Below are positions 16,430-24,972 of a stretch of DNA of 39,666 bases, piece by piece; position 1 is the first letter of the stretch, and each line of letters opens with the position of its first letter. Below the pieces are notes generated by a model that had not been told where the DNA came from, did not search any database, and saw only the letters and a list, made by a program, of their open reading frames with translations. This stretch comes from Acidobacteriota bacterium. Lineage in GTDB: Bacteria; Acidobacteriota; Terriglobia; Terriglobales; Acidobacteriaceae. The stretch lies in assembly GCA_021851335.1 (NCBI GenBank), contig JAJZEA010000028.1, positions 1-39,666 on the forward strand, written 5' to 3'. Made by a program: the position numbers and the translations under genes.

Positions 16430-18289
16430 ATGCGTAACGCTCTGCACGGACGAAGCATGACACAGAACGCAGCCCCCACGCTCGAAACAAAAATGCCTGC
16501 GAACAAAACTGCATTCTGGTTTTGGCTGGGAGCAGGGGTGCTTTTCACAGTTACGAGCTTTCTGAGCCTTTGGCTGAACGGACCCAAGGAATTTTCTCTA
16601 TTGTGGCCCGGTAACGGTCTGCTTCTTGGATTGTTATTGCTCTCATCGAAGCGACGCTGGACTGCGCTCTTCGCTTTGAACTTCCTTTCCAGTTTCTTCC
16701 TTCACTGGTATTTTCACTTCACTCTCTACCAATCCGTCATCTTCTCTGTCGGAAATCTGATTGAAGTGGCGATTGCCATTTTTCCGCTGCGCAAAATCAA
16801 CCCGAAACAAGCCAATCTCACGCAGACCGAACAACTGATTCCATTTGTCTCCATGAGCCTGTTTGCCCCGGCGATCTCGGGCGCTTTTGTGATTGCGCTT
16901 TCCGGCGGATTTCTGCCACAGGTCAGTGAGCTGATTTTTTATCGCGCATGGTGGGTGGGTGACGGTCTAGGATTGCTGATGATGGCTCCGCTGGTGCTGA
17001 TGACCGTGCGTCGCGAAACGCTGAGACATTTTCATCTTAAGCAACTCCCCTTCACCTTGCTCATCCTGGCGTTTGCATCCACACCCAATCTCCTGTTGTC
17101 GTCGCCGCAGCGCATTCCTCTGCTGTTTCTCGATTTTCCGATTCTGGTCTTTGTCACCTTTCGCCTGGGATTATTCGGCGCCGCCGCGAGCGCACTGCTG
17201 ATGGATATTCCCCTGACGCACTTTGCCATGGACGCCTCCGGAATGTTTGGAGCCAATGCGTTTCATGACAAGGTAACGCGCCTCTTGATTCTTCAGGCCT
17301 ATCTGCTGGTTCAGCTTGTAATGGCCTATCTGATTGCAACGACATTGACTCGACAGCAGCAGTTGCGGGAACAGTTGCGCAAGAGTGAAGAACGCTATCG
17401 GACTCTGGCCGACAACAGTTGGGATGTAATCCTGCAAATGGATGCGGAAGGACGATGCACCTATATCTCTCCCAGTCTGGAAGATTCCCTGGGACACAAG
17501 CCAGAGGATTTGATTCATCAACTGGCATGTACGCTGGTGCATCCCGAGGATAAGCCGATTGCTGATTCAATGATGGACGCTCTGCGAGCAGGAACAGAGC
17601 GGCAACGAGTTGAAATTCGTATGGAGCATCAGGATGGTGGCTATCGCTGGATGGAGTTGAAGTGTCGCTCCGTGCGCGACAAGCACAGCGGCGAAACCAA
17701 AGAAGTAGTAGCCGTCGCTCGCGATGTCACTTCGCGTGTGATGCGCGACATGGAGCTGACGGCCGCGGTGCAACATGCGGAAAATCTTGCCCTAACCGAT
17801 GAGTTGACAGGGCTGGGAAATCGCAGAGGATTTGAAGAAACGCTGGAGCGCCTGTGGAACGCCTCCGTCGAAGATGGCGAGATGATGGCTGTGCTGATGA
17901 TTGACGCTGACAACTTCAAAGACTTCAACGACACACACGGCCACATGGCAGGGGATGAGTCCCTGCGTCGGCTGGGCCGACTGATCGCCCAGTGCATACG
18001 GCGTCCTACCGATTACGCTGCTCGCTACGGTGGCGAAGAGTTTGCCGTCATCCTGCCAAAATCCGATCTTCACATGGCAGAGGCCATCGCCGAGCGCATT
18101 CGGTTTTCGATCGCCAACAGCGGAATTCTTCTCCAGGGTAAACGCACCATACCGACAACCGTTTCGATTGGCATTTCGGGGCGCATCGCTACCAAAGAGC
18201 GTTCTCCGCGTGAAGTGATTCGCAGTGCCGACGCAGCACTCTATGACGCCAAACGTGCAGGTAAAAACTGTATTCGAACCCGGCCATAA
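16430..18289 (+). CDS. diguanylate cyclase, MASE1-PAS-GGDEF
   Basis: A 619-residue membrane sensor expected to make cyclic di-GMP from two GTP. Residues about 25-310 hold some eight to ten hydrophobic helices of the MASE1 sensory type (for example FSLLWPGNGLLLGLLLLSS). A PAS domain spans about 322-440 (ERYRTLADNSWDVILQMD ... ARDVTSRV), and a GGDEF domain runs from about 450 (ALTDELTGLGNRRGFEE). The active site is GGEEF at residue 534. An intact inhibitory RxxD (RPTD, 525-528) lies exactly five residues before it, so product feedback is likely. The start is uncertain: ATG 16430 and 16457 both lack a good ribosome-binding site. The stop is 43 bases from the convergent ftsB. Confidence 0.9.
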   Translation: MRNALHGRSMTQNAAPTLETKMPANKTAFWFWLGAGVLFTVTSFLSLWLNGPKEFSLLWPGNGLLLGLLLLSSKRRWTALFALNFLSSFFLHWYFHFTLYQSVIFSVGNLIEVAIAIFPLRKINPKQANLTQTEQLIPFVSMSLFAPAISGAFVIALSGGFLPQVSELIFYRAWWVGDGLGLLMMAPLVLMTVRRETLRHFHLKQLPFTLLILAFASTPNLLLSSPQRIPLLFLDFPILVFVTFRLGLFGAAASALLMDIPLTHFAMDASGMFGANAFHDKVTRLLILQAYLLVQLVMAYLIATTLTRQQQLREQLRKSEERYRTLADNSWDVILQMDAEGRCTYISPSLEDSLGHKPEDLIHQLACTLVHPEDKPIADSMMDALRAGTERQRVEIRMEHQDGGYRWMELKCRSVRDKHSGETKEVVAVARDVTSRVMRDMELTAAVQHAENLALTDELTGLGNRRGFEETLERLWNASVEDGEMMAVLMIDADNFKDFNDTHGHMAGDESLRRLGRLIAQCIRRPTDYAARYGGEEFAVILPKSDLHMAEAIAERIRFSIANSGILLQGKRTIPTTVSIGISGRIATKERSPREVIRSADAALYDAKRAGKNCIRTRP

Positions 18290-18332
18290 CCGCGAGCGCT
18301 TTCCTGAAAATGGATCACTTCAAACTGCCGCT

Positions 18333-18788
18333 TCAATGGGACGGCACAGGCGTCGTTGCGTCCGTGGCTGAACCCTGTGTGGAAGGCTGCGAAGCCACTG
18401 GCATAGCAAAAATGACCTCGTTCGGGCGTGCGTAATGCAGATTCTGCCTCGCCTGAAATTCGATCGCCGCGGGATCATCTCGCAATCGCTCATTCTGATG
18501 ACGGAGCGCTTCATTTTCTTGACGAAGATGCTCAATCTGCTGCGTCAGCATATGATCGCGCGCACGCTTCGCGCTCCATGCAGAAAGACCGTTTTGCCCG
18601 TAGATCACATCCCAAGCCAGCAGCAAAGCCACTAGAATCAGCAATGCCGAGCCTGCGACCCGAGCACGACTGCGGAAAAGGTGCCTCAACCGCTCCGGGG
18701 GTAACTGCTCTTCCGCCTCGGAATTGACCTCTGGATTCGGCAAATCAAAAGAAATCTGGGAATCAATGCCTGATTGCTTTTCGATCAT
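18333..18788 (-). CDS. ftsB: septum formation initiator FtsB/DivIC family
   Basis: A 151-residue bitopic membrane protein of the divisome. A cytoplasmic N-terminal stretch (1-45) is followed by one membrane helix (about 46-65, GSALLILVALLLAWDVIYG). A classic periplasmic coiled coil comes next (LTQQIEHLRQENEALRHQNERLRDDP), then the conserved FtsB/DivIC segment AIEFQARQNLHYARPNEVIF, and a low-complexity Thr/Ser/Pro tail. FtsB with FtsL and FtsQ links early and late division proteins and activates septal FtsWI. Both cytoplasmic and C-terminal tails are longer than in E. coli FtsB (103 residues). The gene lies about 100 bases downstream of the phosphohexomutase on the same strand. Confidence 0.9.
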   Translation of the reverse strand: MIEKQSGIDSQISFDLPNPEVNSEAEEQLPPERLRHLFRSRARVAGSALLILVALLLAWDVIYGQNGLSAWSAKRARDHMLTQQIEHLRQENEALRHQNERLRDDPAAIEFQARQNLHYARPNEVIFAMPVASQPSTQGSATDATTPVPSH

Positions 18789-18888
18789 GATTCCCTTCCC
18801 TTTGGTTCTTCCGGCTCATGCCGGATGCTCTTACTTCTTTGCATGACCACGCGCTTGTCCGTGGTGGCTCCGCCAGAAACCTTAACGT

Positions 18889-20298
18889 TCATGCTTGAAG
18901 TACAAATGCCTTGGCTGCTTCACTCAACGATGCCATGTCAGCGGCATCACGAGACTCAGTGTAGGCCCGCACCACAGGTTCCGTGCCAGAGAGCCGATAG
19001 CAAACCCAGGAACCGTCTTCCAGTACCAGCTTGAGACCGTCAATGCGAACCACGCGAACAACTTTACGACCACTCAGCTCCGCTGGATCGGTCTTCAATT
19101 TCTCAGTGAAGGATGCCTTGGCCTGCTCCGTCAAGTGAAAGTTCTCGCGAACCGGATAGAACGAACCAACTTTGGCAAATAATTCCTCAAGCTGCAGGCG
19201 CAGGGATTTGCCGCGCCGAGCGACCATCTCTGCCACCAACAGTCCAGCGATGACGCCATCCTTCTCCGGAACGTGGCCACGAATGGTCAGCCCCGCGGAC
19301 TCTTCGCCACCGATCACAATCTTGTCAGCAAGGATCAGTTCGCCAATGTATTTGAAGCCGACAGGAGTCTCGTAGAGCGGCACATTGTGGTGCTCCGCAA
19401 GCGCATTGATCAGGTTCGTCGTCGCCACAGACTTGGCAACACCGTTGCGCCAGCCTCTTGTTTCAATCAAATAGTCGAAGAGCAGAGCGATGATATAGTT
19501 CGGCTGAATAAACGTTCCATCGGAGTCCACAATACCGAAGCGATCCGCATCTCCGTCCGTGGCAATCACCAGCGAAGCTCCACTCTTTCGCATTGCCTCA
19601 CGCGCGTCTTCCAGCAGATGATCGTCCGGTTCGGGAGCATGATTGCCGAACAGAACATCGCGATAATCATGCACTGTAGTGACAGAGACTCCATGTGCCG
19701 CCAGCAACTCCGATGTATATCCCCGCGCCGCACCCCAGAACGGATCAAAGACCAGTCGTAGCCCAGCGTCCGCAATCGCCTTCATATCGACCAATTCGGC
19801 GATGCGCTTCAAATACGCGGGCTTCACATCATAGTTTTCAAAAACTGGATGATCGTCGCCCAACCGCGGAATCACAGGATCATCCCCCAGCGCAACAATA
19901 GCAGCTTCAATTTGTCGAGTGACTTCTGGCAGCGCCGGAGCCCCGTCATGCGTAGAAAACTTGATGCCGTTATACTCCGGCGGATTGTGCGATGCGGTGA
20001 AGTTGATAGCGCCGGAAGTCTTGAGCGTTCTGACCGCAAAGGCAATCGCAGGGGTAGGGGCAGGTTCCGAAATCACAATGGGCTGCACACCATGTGCGGC
20101 CAGCACACGCGCAGCCTCCTCCACAAAGGTTTCGCCAAGAAAACGTGGATCGCGACCCACCAGTACGCGGTGCGGTGCAGGCTGCGTCCGCACGTAGGCG
20201 GCAATTCCTGCAACTGCTCGGCGGACATTGGCGATGGTGAAATCACCGGCGATAATGGATCGCCAGCCCGAGGTTCCAAAACGAATTGCTGTACTCAT
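18889..20298 (-). CDS. phosphoglucomutase/phosphomannomutase family
   Basis: A 469-residue alpha-D-phosphohexomutase, which moves phosphate between C1 and C6 of hexose phosphates through a phosphoserine. All four domain signatures are present: the phosphoserine loop TASHNPPEY (Ser103), the metal loop ATDGDADRFG (near 245), the sugar-binding loop GGEESAG (usually GEESGG or GEMSGH) and the phosphate-binding loop YRLSGTEPVVRAY near the end. The start MSTAIRFGTSGWRSIIAGDFT is typical of archaeal/bacterial PGM/PMM relatives. Whether glucose, mannose or glucosamine phosphate is preferred cannot be read from the sequence. It probably lies in a run with the upstream HAD gene, with a 96-base gap. Confidence 0.93.
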   Translation of the reverse strand: MSTAIRFGTSGWRSIIAGDFTIANVRRAVAGIAAYVRTQPAPHRVLVGRDPRFLGETFVEEAARVLAAHGVQPIVISEPAPTPAIAFAVRTLKTSGAINFTASHNPPEYNGIKFSTHDGAPALPEVTRQIEAAIVALGDDPVIPRLGDDHPVFENYDVKPAYLKRIAELVDMKAIADAGLRLVFDPFWGAARGYTSELLAAHGVSVTTVHDYRDVLFGNHAPEPDDHLLEDAREAMRKSGASLVIATDGDADRFGIVDSDGTFIQPNYIIALLFDYLIETRGWRNGVAKSVATTNLINALAEHHNVPLYETPVGFKYIGELILADKIVIGGEESAGLTIRGHVPEKDGVIAGLLVAEMVARRGKSLRLQLEELFAKVGSFYPVRENFHLTEQAKASFTEKLKTDPAELSGRKVVRVVRIDGLKLVLEDGSWVCYRLSGTEPVVRAYTESRDAADMASLSEAAKAFVLQA

Positions 20299-20394
20299 GA
20301 CAAACTCCCTGAACCGTCCGAAATTGAAGCGGAGACAAACGCAGGCGCGAAATCTTCACCCATCACACGCATGATATCGCTTTCCTGCATCTCT

Positions 20395-21138
20395 TCAAAA
20401 ATACTCCGCCAGCTGCAAAAAATGCTTGATTTCCAGCAGCTTTTGTCCAGCCGGAGCAGTCGTCAGCTCCGCATGCTCCAGCACCCAGGTATCCTTGTGA
20501 ACGACAAAGACAGCATGCAACCCGGCAGCAAGCGCAGGATTGATATCCGACTTCGGGCTGTTACCAATCATCCACGTGGCGCGAGGTTCGCAGTGATGAC
20601 GCAAAACAACCTCACGATAGACCTCAGGCTTTTTCTCCGGAACAATCTCAATCGCCGAAAAGTACTGCGCTAGCCCGCTGCGCTCCAGTTTGTCCGCCTG
20701 TTCGTCCCTTGCCCCCTTGGTCATCAGGATAAGCCGATGGCGAGCGGCAAGCTGCGGCAACAGGTCAGAGACACCAGGCATCAACTCGATAGATTGATCG
20801 GCGATGGAACGAGCAAAACTACAAATTTTTTCCTCGTCCGCAGTCGAAACTTCACGCTCGCTCAGCCTTCGAAAACAGGTAATCAGCGAATGCGTAAAGC
20901 TCGCAAGACCATACCCCATTGCCGCAATCGATTCATGCTCTGCCTGGTTGAGCGATTGACGAACCTCGGCAGGCGAATGCCGCTTGTGGTCAAGAAAACT
21001 GATGAATGCGGCAATAGCGCGTTCAAAGTAGATATTGTTCTCCCAAAGCGTGTCGTCAGCATCCAGAAGCAGGGTTTGATGCAAATAAGGCGGCATGCAG
21101 TCATGATACTGACACGCCCTAAGCAAGCTCTGAGACAC
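20395..21138 (-). CDS. HAD-superfamily phosphatase
   Basis: A HAD hydrolase of up to 247 residues with all four motifs: LLLDADDTLWEN (nucleophile and acid Asp), LILMTKG (Thr), the Lys in PEKKPEVY and MIGNSPKSDINPALAAG. The alpha-helical cap lies between motifs I and II, as in subfamily I (5'-nucleotidase/YjjG and phosphoglycolate phosphatase-like). The start is unsettled: GTG 21138 has AGGAG about 12 bases upstream, whereas ATG 21096 gives the family-like MPPYLHQTLLLDADD without a good site. It is divergent from the rhamnose operon, with 116 bases between. The substrate is unknown; a link to sugar-phosphate clean-up is conjecture. Confidence 0.88.
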   Translation of the reverse strand: MSQSLLRACQYHDCMPPYLHQTLLLDADDTLWENNIYFERAIAAFISFLDHKRHSPAEVRQSLNQAEHESIAAMGYGLASFTHSLITCFRRLSEREVSTADEEKICSFARSIADQSIELMPGVSDLLPQLAARHRLILMTKGARDEQADKLERSGLAQYFSAIEIVPEKKPEVYREVVLRHHCEPRATWMIGNSPKSDINPALAAGLHAVFVVHKDTWVLEHAELTTAPAGQKLLEIKHFLQLAEYF

Positions 21139-21189
21139 CTTCCGCGTAGCTCCTCTTCCAATAATTCTTATATGAACCTATTCCCCTAT

Positions 21190-21239
21190 TGTATTATCGT
21201 GATACATTGATAGGGTTTGAAGCATCTGCAAACAGATGC
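21190..21239 (+). promoter_or_regulatory. palindrome and hairpin upstream of rha aldolase
   Basis: Two symmetric elements lie in the gap before the aldolase gene. TGTATTATCGTGATACA (21190-21206) is an imperfect palindrome with 6 of 8 pairs matched, of the size of a repressor site. GCATCTG/CAGATGC (21222-21228, 21233-21239) is a perfect 7-bp stem with a four-base loop ending 15 bases before the ATG. Either could serve the neighbouring regulator. I could not assign a convincing -35/-10 pair here. Confidence 0.4.
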
Positions 21240-21254
21240 GCGACTGAGGTTGAG

Positions 21255-23474
21255 ATGCCGACAAATTTATTGAAATTCCTGGAAGACAAGTGGGATGAAT
21301 CGTACGCCAACACGCTCGATGATGCGGAGCTTCTGCGCTATCGATCCAATCTGCTGGGTTCTGACCTGCGCCTGACAAACTTTGGCGGCGGCAACACAAG
21401 CTCCAAGCTTGTGCAGAAGGATCCGCTGACCGGCAAAGATATAACCGTGCTTTGGGTCAAAGGATCAGGCGGCGATCTCGGCAGCATTCCGCGCGCAGGA
21501 TTCGCAACGCTCTATCTCGATAAAGTCCTTGCGCTCGAAGGGCGCTACCGTGGCGTCGAGCATGAAGATGAGATCGTGGCCATGTATCCGCTGGCTGCAT
21601 TCGCCACCAATCCGGTTGCTGCCTCCATTGACACCCCCCTGCATGGTTTCCTGCCCTTTGCCCATGTCGATCATTTGCATCCGGACTGGGGGATTGCTCT
21701 TGCGGCCGCTGCCAATGGTGAAGAAAAGATGCGCCAGTTCAATGCCTCATTTGGGCACAAACTGGTCTGGATTCCCTGGCAGCGACCAGGATTTGAACTT
21801 GCCATGATGCTACGACGAGCAGTTGCAGAGCATCCCGACTGTGACGGCATTGTGCTGGGTGGACACGGCCTGTTCACCTGGGGAAAGACACAGCAAGAGT
21901 GTTATCGCAACACCATCACGATCGTCGATCAACTCGGGCAATTCCTTGCGCAGCATCGCACGCAGCGCAAGGAGCCGGCTTTCGGTGGCGCACGAGTACA
22001 AAACATCGCGACGCGGCAGGAAGTCGCAGCAAGCATCGCTCCGTATCTGCGAGGTCGGCTGAGCAACAGGCAGCGCGTGATTGCCAGTTTCACTGATGCA
22101 GACGATGTGATGCGGTTTGTGAATGCGCGAGACGCCAAAGCTCTGGCGCATCTGGGCACAAGCTGTCCGGATCATTTCATTCGAACGAAGATTCGTCCCA
22201 TGTTTGTGGACTGGAGCGGTGATTCTGGCGATCTAGCAGGATTAAAGCAAGCACTTGATCTAGCGCTGGACGAGTATCGAGCCAGTTATGCAGATTACTA
22301 TCGCGAGCACGCGCTCAAGGACTCGCCGGCGATGCGCGATGCCAGCCCAACAGTCGTGCTGATTCCCGGTGTGGGTATGTTCAGCTTCGGCAAGAATAAA
22401 ACCGAATCCAGAATTACCGGCGAATTTTACATCAATGCCATTCACGTAATGGATGGAGCTGCCGCACTGAGCGACGAGGCAAAGCCGATACAAAGTGGCG
22501 ATACTGTTCCACAGGCTGGTCCGGCTGCGCCTTCTTCGGCTTTTCGCGTCTTTGCCAACTACGTTGCTCTGCCGCCATCGGAGGCGTTTCGCATCGAGTA
22601 TTGGGCGCTGGAAGAGGCAAAGATACGTCGACAGCCTGCGGAGAAAGAGTGGAGTCGCAAAGTCCTGCTGGTGGTTGGCGGTGGTAGCGGAATTGGCCGC
22701 GAAGCCGCGCGTCTGGCTGCGGAACGAGGTGCGCATCTGGTGATTGCTGATCGCGACGAACAATCCGCTCACGCTACGGCAGAGATGGTGAGCCGATCAA
22801 TGCCGCGTGAGTGGTGTTGCGCGGTTGCCATGAATATTACGGATCGACGAACCATCCGCGCAGCTTTGCAAAAGGCCATTGCACACTTTGGCGGCGTCGA
22901 TGCCGTCTTGAACACTGCGGCAATTTTTCCCTCGTCGCAGGATGGCATCATCCGCGACGAACAGTGGGCCACCACGCTGACGGTGAATGTGACGGCGAAC
23001 TATCTGCTCGCCGATGAAACAGCCGTAATGTTACGCGAGCAAGGATTGCCCGCAACGCTGGTGCTGACCAGCTCTGCCAATGCCGTGGTGCCCAAGCGTG
23101 GGAGCGAAGCCTATGATGTCAGCAAGGCCGCACTCAGCCATCTGGTGCGTGAGCTGGCCGTGGGCTTAGCTCCGCAGGTGCGGGTCAACGGCATCAGTCC
23201 CGCAACTGTCGTGAAAGGCTCGACGATGTTTCCGCGCGATCGCGTCCGCGCTTCACTCAGCAAATATGGCATCGCCTTTGACGAGTCCGTCAGTGATGAG
23301 CAATTGCGGACTCTTCTGGCGGAGTTTTACGCCAAACGGACCCTGACTCATCAGCCCATCGATCCAGTCGATTGTGCCGAGGCCATGCTTTTTCTGGCAG
23401 GCGATAAATCGCGCTGCACCTCTGGCCACCTGATTCCCGTCGATGGCGGATTGACCGAGGCATTTCTGCGGTGA
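21255..23474 (+). CDS. rhaD: rhamnulose-1-P aldolase/lactaldehyde dehydrogenase fusion (RhaEW)
   Basis: A 739-residue fusion. Residues 1 to about 430 are a class II aldolase of the RhaE type (NLLGSDLRLTNFGGGNTSSK, zinc ligands in DTPLHGFLPFAHVDHLHPD and GGHGLFTWG), which splits L-rhamnulose-1-phosphate into DHAP and L-lactaldehyde. From about 465 it is a short-chain dehydrogenase (LLVVGGGSGIGREAARLAA; Ser in LVLTSSANAV; YDVSK) that would oxidise or reduce the lactaldehyde. This architecture is known from Rhizobium, Bacillus and Chloroflexus rhamnose loci. ATG 21255 follows GAGGTTGAG; the longer frame from 21189 runs through the palindrome. rhaB overlaps its end (GTGA), so the two are coupled. 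Confidence 0.93.
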   Translation: MPTNLLKFLEDKWDESYANTLDDAELLRYRSNLLGSDLRLTNFGGGNTSSKLVQKDPLTGKDITVLWVKGSGGDLGSIPRAGFATLYLDKVLALEGRYRGVEHEDEIVAMYPLAAFATNPVAASIDTPLHGFLPFAHVDHLHPDWGIALAAAANGEEKMRQFNASFGHKLVWIPWQRPGFELAMMLRRAVAEHPDCDGIVLGGHGLFTWGKTQQECYRNTITIVDQLGQFLAQHRTQRKEPAFGGARVQNIATRQEVAASIAPYLRGRLSNRQRVIASFTDADDVMRFVNARDAKALAHLGTSCPDHFIRTKIRPMFVDWSGDSGDLAGLKQALDLALDEYRASYADYYREHALKDSPAMRDASPTVVLIPGVGMFSFGKNKTESRITGEFYINAIHVMDGAAALSDEAKPIQSGDTVPQAGPAAPSSAFRVFANYVALPPSEAFRIEYWALEEAKIRRQPAEKEWSRKVLLVVGGGSGIGREAARLAAERGAHLVIADRDEQSAHATAEMVSRSMPREWCCAVAMNITDRRTIRAALQKAIAHFGGVDAVLNTAAIFPSSQDGIIRDEQWATTLTVNVTANYLLADETAVMLREQGLPATLVLTSSANAVVPKRGSEAYDVSKAALSHLVRELAVGLAPQVRVNGISPATVVKGSTMFPRDRVRASLSKYGIAFDESVSDEQLRTLLAEFYAKRTLTHQPIDPVDCAEAMLFLAGDKSRCTSGHLIPVDGGLTEAFLR

Positions 23475-24961
23475 CCGAACACGCAAAAGCCTTACAGCCG
23501 CTGGCTACAGAAGATCGTCATGCGCGTATCGCAATCGATCTTGGCGCGGAGAGCTGTCGCGTCACTCTGCTGCGCTGGACACGCGGACAACCCACCATCC
23601 GCCTTCTCAAACGGATTCCCAATGCGCCCTATTTGGATTCCAATGGCAATCTGCGCTGGCCTTTGCATCATTTGACGCAGCAGATCTTCGACGCGCTGAA
23701 ATTGGCCTCCGACACGGTGACGGAAGGGATCGCTTCGATCGGAGTGGATGGATGGGCAGTGGATTCAGTCCGCCTCGACGACCAGGGACAAGCTATCGAG
23801 AATCCATTCTGCTATCGCGACGAGCGCACCGTTGCAGCAAAAGAATCGCTCGACACAATGCTCACGCCGAGTGAACTCTTCGCGCGAACCGGCGTTCAGC
23901 CACTCCGCATCAATACGCTGTACCAGCTTGCTTCGGATCGATTGCAACACAGCACCGAACGCCGTTGGATGCTGCTGCCGGAGTATCTGCTCTCAACTCT
24001 TGGAGCAGAGCCGGTGGCGGAGTGGACCAACGCAACACACACCGGACTGGTAGATGCAACAACACGTCAGTGGGATACGGAGCTTTTCGCGCGCGCGGGC
24101 TTGAATGCGGCTCTTGCCCCGCGGATCGTCGCTCCCGGAACCGTGATCGGCAGCGTACGCGGTGAGCTGGCGCAATGGAATGCCTACCGCCAGACCCGCC
24201 TGATTGCCCCTGCCTGCCATGACACGGCCTCTGCTGTTGCAACCTTGCAGTGTGACCCAGTCGAAAGTGCTTACATCATCTGCGGCACATGGTCGCTGGT
24301 GGGTGCAGCGCTGACTTCGCCAGTGATTTCAGAAGCTGTTCGAGAACGTGGATTCACCAATCTTGGAGCAGCCAGCGGCGCCTATTGCTTCCACACCAAT
24401 ATCAACGGCATGTGGATGCTGAAGCAATGTGTGGAGCTATGGTTGTCCGAGGGCAGAGCCAGCGAGCATCTCGAATTTAGCCAGCTGACACAGCAAGCCG
24501 AGCAGGCCAACATTCCATCCAAAGCCATCTTTCCAGTCGATGCGCCGGAATTACAGATGCCCGGCGAGATGCCACAAAAGATTCGCAGACTGCTCCGCGA
24601 CCACACTGGAATTACTCTGGCCGAAAGTAGTAACGATGAAGCCGCGATTACGCGAGTGATCCTGAATAGTCTTGCTTTCCGCTATGCTCAGGCACTGCGC
24701 GATCTGGAGGAGCTTACCGGCAAACGGTACTCGCAGATTCGTGTGCTGGGGGGAGGCGCGCGCAATCGGTTGCTGCTGCGATTGATCGCCGAGTCGACGG
24801 GCCGCATGGTAACCGCAGGAACCGTTGAAGCCTCCACTCTCGGTAATTTCGCGCTGCAGATGGCCGCCGATCACAGTGACAATCACCAGGCTGCGTTGCT
24901 TCGCCCATACGTGGAGCTTTGCACACAAGCCGAGTGGCTACCGTCGCAAAGCGACCTCTGA
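23471..24961 (+). CDS. rhaB: rhamnulokinase
   Basis: A 496-residue FGGY-family sugar kinase phosphorylating L-rhamnulose at C1. The N-terminal phosphate loop is IAIDLGAESCRVTLLRW, followed by SIGVDGWAVDSV and the CYRDERT segment typical of RhaB. The central part has NATHTGLVDATTRQWD and HDTASAV. The C-terminal ATP-binding signature is VLGGGARNRLLLRLIAEST with GTVEASTLGNFALQ. The length is as in E. coli RhaB (489). The start is GTG at 23471, overlapping the aldolase stop (GTGA); the first 15 residues are variable. The stop is only 11 bases from the convergent regulator. Confidence 0.95.
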   Translation: MTEHAKALQPLATEDRHARIAIDLGAESCRVTLLRWTRGQPTIRLLKRIPNAPYLDSNGNLRWPLHHLTQQIFDALKLASDTVTEGIASIGVDGWAVDSVRLDDQGQAIENPFCYRDERTVAAKESLDTMLTPSELFARTGVQPLRINTLYQLASDRLQHSTERRWMLLPEYLLSTLGAEPVAEWTNATHTGLVDATTRQWDTELFARAGLNAALAPRIVAPGTVIGSVRGELAQWNAYRQTRLIAPACHDTASAVATLQCDPVESAYIICGTWSLVGAALTSPVISEAVRERGFTNLGAASGAYCFHTNINGMWMLKQCVELWLSEGRASEHLEFSQLTQQAEQANIPSKAIFPVDAPELQMPGEMPQKIRRLLRDHTGITLAESSNDEAAITRVILNSLAFRYAQALRDLEELTGKRYSQIRVLGGGARNRLLLRLIAESTGRMVTAGTVEASTLGNFALQMAADHSDNHQAALLRPYVELCTQAEWLPSQSDL

Positions 24962-24972
24962 ACGACGCGAGA

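Noticed and set aside
18846..18865. 6-bp stem between the phosphohexomutase and ftsB
   Set aside because: Short, eight-base loop and no T-run; could be chance.
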